The translations under genes were made by a program, and so were the position numbers. 64,000 bases of DNA, taken from NCBI RefSeq assembly GCF_963678635.1, contig NC_087070.1, positions 3,291,157-3,355,156 on the forward strand, read 5' to 3'. The stretch is from Symsagittifera roscoffensis (taxonomy: Eukaryota > Xenacoelomorpha > Acoela > Convolutidae). Positions 33,301-45,300 of the stretch are shown here, piece by piece (position 1 is the stretch's first letter; every line of letters begins with the position of its first letter). The notes under the pieces are model-generated. The model saw nothing but the letters and a program-made list of their open reading frames with translations, was not told where the DNA came from and did not search any database.

Positions 33301-36300
33301 TTATCCCAATTTGAGAAACCTGGACCAATAGGTTAAACTTTTATTTCGCTGGGAAATCTGATAATTAATTTCCATTTTCGAAATTAGAAGTCGATCACGT
33401 TTTTCGTGACCTTTACACTTTTGCTGTTCGGTAGCGAAGTTTGCCTTCTTTTTAACAAAGCAAATGCAAACCGCAAAAAAATCAAAATTGAGCGTGAACA
33501 AATTTTAAGACTTTTTCCTGGAAAAAACCAAAAAAAGTCACCAAGACTTATATAACAATACTCACTACGTTCATTAGGATCGATTGGGAGACAATGAATG
33601 TCTAGAACCCTTGGGCGTACCGCGAAAGGTGCGTCCCTTACCCGTAAAAACTTACGTTGGTAAAGTAGCAACATATATGTTCAAACCAGTGGTTAAAATA
33701 TTTCATTTATATGTGGATGAGTTATATGTGGATGATGGCTCACAGGTGCACATGTGTACAAGGTCGCTGTCAGTGCGAAGGGTGGCCCCAGTGTCGGTGA
33801 CTATGACTGCGGATATCATGTATGTGTAGTGCATCCCATACTCAAGGGGTCCATCGTCTATGTAGAATCTGTAGGGGTCTATCTTGATTATTTCCCCATC
33901 CCTAAAACACAGCACACAACTCAACTAATTACTATCACAATTGATACTGTGCTGGTCAGATTAGTCATTTAGTTATTGTGGCGATGAAGGGAAAAGAAGG
34001 AAAAAGTTCGGAAAAGCAACAACCATTGATTTCTCGCATTCAGTGAATTATCATGGCTCAACTTTTGACTTTTATCTGATTACCTTTGCTTGAACTAGAT
34101 AAAAAATCGTATCTAAACGTAATACCCCCCATACCCTCCGTCATACCCGACAAAACTTGGGTAACTATCAAAAACAACCCCCTCTTACCTTTTCAGTTGG
34201 TACTCCACTCCATTCTCCACATCGAACGAGGTCATGGTGACATTGACCTTGTTGCAGTCGACCAGTTCGCCCCCGTTGATGTTCGGCTTAGAGGGACTCG
34301 TCCAGGCCTCCACCTAAACACATTATTATATACGACATCATCGAAGAACACTCACATTATATGGTATGATCACTGCAAAAATTACTAAACAGACCGAACA
34401 CCAAGGTAGCCGAGTTTGAAACCATGGATCAAATATGATGGTAAGGTCCCTGGAAAAAAGATGTATGCAAGAAGATCACTTTGGAAAATCCGAGGAAACA
34501 GATAAGTACTCACATCAAAGCATATCTCGGATAATTCCCCGATAGCCGAAAAAACAGGTCGAAAACAACGTTTTCTCGCCTCTACCCTCAAATTCTCAAA
34601 TTAAAAGAATATTGGCGCCGAAGGCAAAAAATTATAGGGTTGGTCAACCAAAAATGAATGACAAAAATTAGTGGAAAAAGGGTGGAGTTTTTGAAAAAAT
34701 ATGGCAACCTCATCCTTCGGCACACTACAAGACAGGAATGAACTGAACTTAAAAAAAAACAAGTCAAACAGCGAAAAAACTAATTCGAGTCTGACCAAAT
34801 TTTAAAACTTTTCCTGAAAAAAATATCACGGCCCATAAAAGAGTCTGAACTACGTTCATCACCGCTGAATGAGACCACCCGAGGCCTAACCCGGCGGTAA
34901 ATTATTTAGGCTGACCGTTTTTCTCGGTACATCCAAAATGTTCTGTTTTCTGCGATTTGAATTTTTATAGTAAACTACAGCTCTGTAAAAAAATAGTGAT
35001 GTTTTTCAACCAATCCTTGTTTTTTTGAGTGGCTTTTCTATATGAAAGATTTAAAAAAAGATTTTAACAAAAGGAAGCAAGGTTCCTGATGGACACTATC
35101 AATATCAATTGCGCCATAACATTCCCGTACTGAACTTTGTGTACAAATTCTCGTCTGATCTGCCATTTAGCAGGGGAGGGATATTTCTCAGGACTGTTAT
35201 GCCATTATGCAGTCCTGTTAAGAGGTGAACATACGTTTTTTTCTACAGACGTGGTCGTACCTGGATCTTAAATGATCAGACCCGAGTGAAACATGTTTAT
35301 GCCTGCCGCATGTTTGATTTTTATCTGCTGCATGATAATGTCTGACTTGTGTATGACCAAATCAGACAGGATTTCTTCACATATGCAGCGCTAATTTTAA
35401 CCGCGCATGCAAATAGATTGTTTACAGCGTGTATGCGGAAATCTCCAATAAACAAGAGAATTTGTATTTCCTTCATTTTTATCATTTCTTTTCGAACAAA
35501 AGACCATAGCCCCCCTCCCCCCAAACACGAATCTTATTGTTTTATAAGTTTATAAGTGGAGATATAATTTAACTAACGACATATCTTTGTTTTTTGGTTT
35601 GAACAAAACCTTTATTTAAAAAAACATTGAAAATTCTCTTTTACCCATTTCAGTTTTTTGATTAAAAATGAGTTTATCCAAGTTTACATCATCGAGTCAA
35701 CCAGTGAATGGAGAAACTCATATGACTGGATTATCGTCACAAAAAAAAACTCGCCAGATTAGTTTCCAAAAAGTCCCTTTCCATAAATTTTTGAGTTGTT
35801 CAAAATTTTTTGTTGGGATTGTTTTGACCCCCCTCCCGCTGAATTTTCTTCGATGATAAACGTTATAATGGATTTCTAGTGACACTTCTTTTTTGTTGCA
35901 GTTCTCTTATGAACGGCGGCGGGGGTGGGTGGGCTACTCAATTTAGACTCCACCTCTATACCCTCAATTTTAGTCCCCCCCTTTGGTATAACTGAGCCCT
36001 CCACCACCCACGTTAAGTAAACGGGGGGGTAATTTGTGTGTGTGTTTAAGGTGGGGGTGGGGGGATGTTGTTAAACTGCGGGACGAAACTGGAGAAGTTT
36101 AGCTTAATCCCTCACGCCCCACCCTTAGGTTAGCCATCCCCCCGTGTTAACAGGCGATAAACTGGGATGGTGTGGCAGAGGGGGTGGCCGGTAAAAACTG
36201 GGGGGAGGGGGGGGGGGGTAAAGTAGGGGGGTTTAAATTGGGAGCGTGAGCGTTTACCCAATCCCCCCCCTGTCGGCCAGCTTACCTCACTTGTTTCCCG

Positions 36301-39300
36301 GGTTGACAAAAATCCGTATCATACTCTTGCATACAATTTCATAGAGCAAAAGTAAGCAGGCGCGGATCTAGGAATTTCTCGAGGGGGCGGATTTTCAAAA
36401 ATATTGAAAATTTTGTAGTTTTTTTTTCAAATCGACCAAATTAATTTTTTGAGCTCCCAAACCACTATAAAGACCCTATTTTAGCCAAATTTTCTGCGCC
36501 GCAGGCAAACTTTCAGAAAAATGTCAAAAAAGGCGTTTGTTCCCCTCAAAATTATTATAGATATTTATGGTCTTAAAATAACAACAAAAAACACCAATAC
36601 CTATATAAGAGTCTTCACTAATTTAAATACTCTTAAAAAATAAGTGATTTTCAGAAAAACCGATAAAGTTCACCTGTAAAAGTTAATTTTTTATTTACAG
36701 AAGAAAAGAGACAAGCTACAACTATCCACTACTCCCCGCTAACAACTACTGACTGCATGCATTGAAAGAAAGAGGAATCTATCCACTATCGTAAACTTTC
36801 AACTAGAAACGTTCCCGATGTCAGAAAACTTCTAAAAAAAAACAAAAAATTCGAAGTAAAATGTCAAAATACTGAGCTGAATTTATAATGATGATGCAAA
36901 TTAACGGTTGCTCATTTCGTTTTCATAATTATCTTGAAATTTTTTCAACTCAACGTTTTTAGTCAGTTTTGCTTTAAAGAGGGTTACAAAATCTCCCAGC
37001 TGAGATTAAAGCATTTTATATACATTTCTTGAGTTCAGGTATGTCAGGTACCTTGCAGGTGTGAACATGTTCCAATCAGGTGTGGTCATGGCACATGCAG
37101 GTATGAGCATGCTCAGTTCAGGTATGATCAAATATCGTGCAGGTGTGAGCATGTTTAGTTCAGGTATGATCATGTATCCTGCAGGCTTGAGCATGTTTAG
37201 TTCAGGTATGATCATGTATCCTGCAGGTGTGAGCATGTTTAGTTCAGGTGTGATAATGTATCCTGCAGGTGTGAGCATGTTTAGTTCAGGTATGATCATG
37301 TATCCTGCAGGTGTGAGCATGTTTAGTTCAGGTGTGATAATGTATCCTGCAGGTGTGAGCATGTTTAGTTCAGGTATGATCATGTATTCAGCAGGTGTGA
37401 GCATGTTTAGTGCAGGTATGATCATGTATGCTGCAGGCGTGAGCATATCTTCAGCTAGCACACCTGATGCAGGTATGTGCATGCCGAAAATAGACATGCT
37501 TCACATCTGAGACAGACATGAAATTTGTATGGCTTTACGATGATCAGATATGATTACAGAGAAAAAATTTGGTACGGCTTTCTCAATGACTTACCTGTGT
37601 GAAGTCGCTGTACAGCAGAGGCCTCTGGGCGAATATGACGTCAGAGGTGACTGTGTCGTTGGTACAGTCCTTGAATGGCTGCCAGGTGCTGCTGTACACC
37701 GCACACACCTGGAACGCCCTCGCACTCATCAGGTAGGGAGAAATGGGAGTTGCCAAGCCATCAAATCGTTTCGATCGAGTCTGTTCCTGAAACAACAAAA
37801 GCCGTTATAATTTTCACTGTCCAAAATACACTTCTACAAAACTCAACTAATCTAATTATTGGGACTATGATAACATCTCTCGAAATGTTTTGAGGGAGGG
37901 GTATGGTGTTAATACGTATTTAATTAGAACTTTCAGCTAAAACTATTCGAGTATTCACTTGCAGCCCTAGGCAATCTTGCCAATTTGTCATCAAAATAGA
38001 GTAGGACTATGTATAATTTACATTTGAAATTAGCTACCAGAAGTTTTGCAAAAAACACAGAGCAAGGAAACCAAAAAAAATTGAAAATTTTTCAACTCTC
38101 AAATTATGAATAAAAAATAATATCTCATTGAGGCTCTTGGACTTTGGATACTGTTTCTGATTGGTGCTTTTTTGTTAGAGAATACTGGATCAAAATGTAA
38201 TATTTTTACTCCACAGGGAGTTCAAACAACTGAATTACATTTTTGAAACTATGAAACTAGAAGTTATTGTTCACGTTTTTGTGACTTTTTCACATACATT
38301 GTTTGATAGTGGATTTTGCTTTCATTTAATACTGTAAATGAAGTGAACTTGAAAATGAGGGGAACTTAAAGAAATGATAACACAAACCGCAAAAAACTTC
38401 CCTTAAACCGAGCAAAATAAAAATGGAAAGTGTCGTTACGTGTTTTCACGTTTATTATGCAGTTCATTACAATTACATGTTTAGATTAAGAATGTGCTTT
38501 TTTGAATAATTTCAATTTTTTTTCAATTTTAGTTACAGCTGAAATTATATGGCTAAAAAAACGAAAACAAATTTTTTTGAAATTTTCTGGAACAAGGATA
38601 TTGAGAACATAGCCAACAGATTATTGGAAAAGAGTCATGAACGCACGTAAATATAAATAAAAACTTGTTTTTTTTTTGAAAAAACTGTAACTTTTGGATT
38701 TCAAAAAACACATATATGCCTTGTTAAAAAATATAGATTGTGATATTGATGACCTAGAATTACTACACGCTAGGAGACAACAACCACAAGTTATAAAAAC
38801 TATTCAAAATTAAATTCAAATTGTTGGACATAGCCAAAATAGAAAATGAGAATTTAGCCAACAGACTATTGGAAAAGAGCCTTGAACGCATGTAAAGAAA
38901 AACAAAAAACTTTTTGTTTGTAAAAAAAACTGTAATTTTCGAATTTCATAGAAAAAATATATGCCCTGTTAAAAAAATATATAAATTGTTATATTGATGA
39001 CCTAGAAGAACAACACTCTAGAAGACAACGACCACAAGCTATATAACTATTCAAGACAAAATTCAAGTTGGTGGACACATCGATTTCTTCATCTTCCTCC
39101 ATTTTTTGCAGTGTATCGATTAGCATAAAGCTCGAGCATTTCCAACAGACAGTTGGAAAAGAGTTAATGATCGCCAGCAAACAAAACAAAACACCGACTA
39201 TTTTTTTAAAAAAAACATTTGATTGTCAAACTTTCGAATCTCAAAGTAAAAAAAAAAAGAAAAATTTGTCATGAACACTTTTTTGATTACATTAACCCAA

Positions 39301-42300
39301 TTTGAGAAAACTAGATCACTTTGTATTTTTTTGGCTTGGAAATCTGAAAATTAAACGCCCCATTCGAAACTAAAAGTCGATCACGTTTTTCGCGACTTTT
39401 GCAATTCTGCTGTTTGATAGTGGAGTTTGCTTTCCTTTTAATAAAAGAAATTAATTTTCAGTAACATTCAGATGAACTGATCAAAAGTCAATACGCAAAA
39501 AAGCAAAAATGACCGTGAACAAAATGCAAGACTTTTTCCTGAAAAACAACCAAAAAAATTACCAAGACCTATACAGTGCTGATTTAAATTAACCGGACAA
39601 AACGCGTTAAACTTGAAATTTAAAACGCATTTTTCTCAAATTGGGTTGAGTTTAGGTGAAAACTTATGAAGACAAAACTTGCTTAGAATTTTAGCAGAAT
39701 TAATATGGTGTAATTTGTTTTGCAAAATTCGGGTCCAAATTTTTACCCCAAAAATGGGTCATTTTGGCTTTTCTTAGTTAATCAAAAATTACGCCAAAAC
39801 TACCCAGTCGATCACAGACATAATTATATCAAAGTGAGCCCCTTACCTAGCCCAACAAACTTTAAGAAGGGTATTTTCTCCAAAAAAAATTGCATATTGT
39901 TTAAAAATTGTTTTTAAATAAAAAGTTGGTATTTTATATAGTAAAAATGACCTTTTTTGTCTATCAAACAAAAATAAGTTAACTTATACAATATTTTGGA
40001 GATTATACCCTCCTTAAATTTTGTTGAGCAACAAAAGAGGCTCACTTTGATATAATTATGTCTGTGATCGACTGAGTATTTTTGGCGTAATTTTTGATTA
40101 ACTAAGAAAAGCCAAAATGACCCATTTTTGGGTAAAAATTTGGACCCGAATTTTGCAAAACAAATTACACCATATTAATTCTGCTAAAATTCTAAGCAAG
40201 TTTTGTCTTCATAAGTTTTCACCTAAACTCAACCCAATTTGAGAAAAATGCGTTTTAAATTTCAAGTTTAACGCGTTTTGTCCGGTTAATTTAAATCAGC
40301 ATTGTATAAGACTATTCACTACGTTCATCAATAAACGCTGATTTTCGATTTATCGAAGCTTTTTTTTTCTTAAACACGTAATCATTTTCCACTATGCAAC
40401 ATCCTACGCTAAAAATCGTCTACTTCTTTTTTGGGCTCAAGTGTTCTTCAGTTTTTTCTAATTTTTGCTTAACCTGCTGGTTATCATCGCTTAAATGAAA
40501 ATCAGTCACGATGCACTAAGACATTATGCAATTTGTAGATCACTGGCCAATCAGAAGTTAATACGATGCAACTATGCAAGTAGTTACTAATTTAATTTTT
40601 CTCTCTACCCTAACAATTTTTATTGGTTAAGTAAAGACAAGATGTGTAAGTTGATTTATGAGCATAGGTGACCGGGCCAAAAATAGCTATACAGCTAGAG
40701 TTCTGTTTGAATATGCCGATAGTCTACTTTTAGAAACAGTACTGACGTTGTCAAGTTTGGCGAAGTTCTGGTACCACACTTGGAAGCAGGTCTGTCCTCC
40801 CGTGAAAATGGAGGGGATCACGTGGTCCCACTTGTAGCTGATCCAGTCAAATCCATTGTCCACCCACTCCATGTCAATGGGTCTTGCAGGTCCTGAAACA
40901 CAAAACCACAAAATGTTCAATTTTTCACCTACCAAGTCGTTAAAACGTGAAAAGAACTTACCCTAATCAATTTATTGCATACACCAATTGCTTCCTTATT
41001 TCATGAACAGCAAAAAAAAAATTAAAACAATAATCTACAACTTAAATCTGCAGTCTGGTGAGAAGAAACGGCAGAAGAAACCTGCTTGCTTATTATTTAA
41101 ATCAAGTGAAATGGGTAACTACTGACTTGTGCATGCGAATATGCGTTCTTGGAAGTTGTCGGTTGAGTGACCATGCAAGTGTGTGGTGACGGAGCACTGG
41201 TACACTGTGGATGCATCGTCGAAGTCCATCGGGAAGGGGGACCTGTTGTCCGTCAGATTTTCCTCCACTATGAACCAGTTGGACCATGAGTTGTTCATGA
41301 AGTATTGTTGTCGACACCATAGTGTGTACCTAAAGCAGGAAAATAACAACAAATTACTTGAGGCATTAGATAAAATATCAATTCTTAAACATAACCGCAC
41401 CAGAGCTCCTGAGATAAAATCGATTACATATGAGTTTTATAGTCGTGTCTAAAAAAGTAAACAAGACTGCTCGTAGATCAGGGCAAAGCCCTGAATGTTC
41501 CGACTGCCCATTAATTCATTTCGAATAGTTTTTAGTTCTGTTGCGAATCTTACTATTCGTCTTATTTCATTTAATTAGTTTTAAAGTTTCTTAACTGGTT
41601 AATTTAGATATGACCTTGTTATCTTCATTCTCTCCGACGGAGAGAATGACCGCTCACTTTTTAATGTTTTAATTTAGAGATTAATTCACTTTTTAAACAT
41701 ATCTTATTTGTAACTAAGTAGAATTATCCGTAACAAAGAAACATTTTATTATGGCGCAGTCAAACAGCAACGAATCAAACGTGAGAGGTATACCTTCATT
41801 TTGGCAAAACCACACAGTGGACCCACCAATCCCTTGGGAAGAGTGGAGCGATCTATTCCAGCTAGCAATAATCGCAAAGGAGAATATCGATATCGAAAAT
41901 CTCTTGAATCCATCGGAACGATATCATCCACTTCCCCCAACATTGGAAAATCCGCCGGAAAATGAATCCGACGCTCAAAAAACATCTCGCATCGAGAGGA
42001 ATATTCGAGAACAAAAGAGATTCGATGATGAAGAAATGGCCTCAATAAAGTCAGAAACCAAGAAATTCAACGGCATGAGACTTGAAGAGGCGGACAAAAA
42101 ACTCAGATCCATACTCTATCTAGCCCTCGGATACGAAGGAAAGAAAATATTCGGCCAAAAGTTTACGAGAGTTAAAATTCTACAAATTTCTTTCAAAGAA
42201 TTTTGGGAAAATTTGTCCGTAGCTTTTGTGAGAAAGACAAACATAACCTTCGAAAGACACAAGCTATTAAACAAAAAACAGAGGGACAGAGAATCATTAG

Positions 42301-45300
42301 AACAATTCTGGGGGGCACTTGCAGAAATGGCGAAAAGATGTAACATTCCCACAGGAGAAGACGAATGGATTCGAGATATTTTTATCAATAACATGAAGAA
42401 CTCGGACATCCAACGGAAACTTCTCACGGAAACCTTACCTCCACTAGAAGCCTTAAATGTAGCCCTGATTGACGAAAAAGGAATAACAAACCACATCAAA
42501 ATGACGAGTACTTTTAAATCCAACGGATATTCCTCCAACAAATCTTTTAATCATTTTAATGTAAAAAGAGAACCCACCCTAAACATCGAAAGAACCAACA
42601 CATGTATGAAATGCGGCGGAAATTTTACAAAAGGACATCTAGCGGTTTGCCCCGCTAAAGATACGACTTGTACGACTTGTAAATATCGAGGACATTTTAC
42701 TAGACTCTGTAAATCACGCCGTAAAAATGTAAATATTGTGGATAGTCAAATTGTATATAATACAGACCATAATTATCCTTCGGAACAACCGGATGAACAT
42801 ATCGACCACGCCAATAGAGAATGCTGTGGAGTAATCAACGCATGGTTGGAGTCCGGACAGAGCGATAACGATGATTACTCTGTATTAAACGTAACAACTA
42901 TCTACGACGATCAAGGAAAGGAACTGAAGAAATTACTAAACATCGGCTTAGGAAATGAAAACCAAGTAATTCTCAATATACAGGTGGACTCAGCAAGCCC
43001 TGTAAGCTTCCTTAAGCAGAACGTGTTACACGAGTTGAAGTTACGAGACCCTTATGCGAAAATTTATCCAGTGGATAAAGCGACTAAAGAACTCTATTGC
43101 GGATTTACGAACAACGCAATAAATATCACTGGAGAGGTAATCGTCCCAATTTTCTCAAATGGATGGTCTCACAAGGAATGCCACTTCTTCTTAACTCAAG
43201 GTCATGAAAGAAACATCTTGGGAAACAACAATTTACCGAAAGTCGGAATTGAAATTTCACAAAAACAATTCACAACACTCACCAACAAGAGAACTTGTAA
43301 GTCTATCAATTCAGTTACCTCACTTGACAGAGATAATGAAACAGAAATGATTTCCAAAACCTTCAAACAATTATTCCTTCGGATTGGAAAGATAAAAAAT
43401 CAAACAAAAATAACACACTTTCACGAACCTCTAAAGCCAATTCAACTAAAAGGCAGGAGGGTCCCTTTACACTTACTGGATTCAGTAAAATCAGAATTAT
43501 ACAGATTCAAATCCGAAGGACACATCAAAAAATTAGAAAACTGTGACGAGGACAGATTTATTAGTCCGATAGTTATCACTTGTAAAAAAGGCAAATCGAT
43601 AAAGCTAGCTCTAGATTCAAAATTTATCAACAAACAAATTTACAAGAACAAATATCAGATGCCCAATATACACGATTTAGTGGATAACGTAGCGGCTCAA
43701 ATTTCCGAAAACTCCGCCGGAGAAGTGTCGTTCACCAATCTAGACTTAAAGAACGCATATAGTCAACTCTCGCTAGACAACTTTACTAGCAGCCAATGCA
43801 ATTTTAGCCTAGTTGGCGGAGATATAACAGGCACTTATCAATTTTTAACAGGTTTTTACGGACTCGGCGATATGCCAAACGAGTTTCAAAGAGTCATGGA
43901 CTCAACTCTGGGAAATATTCCTTTCACTAATTGTTACCTTGACGACATATTAGTCGCTTCCAAAGGAAGTTTTAACGATCACAAGAAAATTGTTTAAAAA
44001 ATTTTATCAACGCTAGATAGTTACAATTTCGCAGTTAAATGGTCGAAATGCAAATTCTTCCAAAAAGAAATCGAATGGCTCGGCTTTAAAATATCGAAAA
44101 CCGGAATCGCCCCACTATTCGATAAAACCAAGGCAATCAAAGATATTCCAATTCCAAAGAATCTAAAAGAATTAAGATCATTCTTCGGGTCAACTAATCA
44201 GTACATTAAATTTGTACCAAATTTAGCATCCCTCGGAAGCCCGCTTAGACCTCTTCTAAACAAGAAGTCAATTTTCCTTTGGAATGAAGATCACTCAAAA
44301 GCATTCGATAAGATTAAATCAGAAATGAATACTGAAAACACACACTTCGACGTAAAAAAGTCCACGAGAGTAAAAACCGATGCTTCACACAATGGGTTAG
44401 GTGCATCCCTCGAACAACTCCATGAAAACGTTTGGAAAACAGTGTCATTTGCTTCAAGATTTTCAAATCCTCATGAATCCAAATATTCAACAAACGAAAT
44501 AGAGTTATTAGGAGTTGTATGGGCGGTGGAACATTACAAAAATTATCTCTACGGTTCCGAATTCGAAATTATTACCGACCACAAAGCTCTCCTTTCCGCT
44601 TTGTCACCTAATCACGGAAACAAAACGTACCATAGCCGATTGACAAGATGGGTAGATCGTCTTCTACCATTCAATTTTACTATCAAGCATTTAGCGGGAA
44701 AAGATATGGGTTTTACCGATCTAATTTCAAGAACTCCTTCGGGTAAAGCAATTCCCCCATCCCATTACGACGAAGAATTCGTAGTTGCAACTACCGAAAA
44801 ACTATATAATGCACTCAATCCTTTGGATAATGAAAATCCATTACGTAATTCAATTAATTCAATTTCGGAAAATTCCCAGTACACGAAATTACGAAATCAC
44901 TAATAATTACAGCATTGAATTTCGTCAATTCTTCCATCTCAATCTGCAATCAAAAACACTATAGAACAGAATTTTGTAACTCTAAATGTATTCCCTCGGA
45001 TTTCTCAAGCACAGATTCTACTAAAATCCTTCTATCAAATTCAGCCTTTATTTATTTTTTAATTATTAACAGTAGCTTAATTAGTAATCCTTCGGATTTC
45101 AAACTTATAAATAGTAAATATGTCAAATAACCAAATTGTAGTAAATCCTTCCACTTCCGGGATACAGGTCTCTATTGATTTCCAAATTTCCTCAGAGCAC
45201 AAAAAGTTGATAACTAAATTTCGAGAAAACCTCAAGTTACCTGAAAGACCTTTGGATTTAAATACTTTATTCAATGCAAAGTTGGTTGCTTTATTAACGG

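Noticed and set aside
37006-37510. Protein-coding gene on either strand over the 42-bp repeat
   Set aside because: Equal openness on both strands follows from the repeat period and the lack of stop triplets in the unit.
39574-40304. Assembly artefact creating the palindrome
   Set aside because: The arms differ at several positions, the inner parts diverge more, and an exact TA duplication with a restorable empty site is present.
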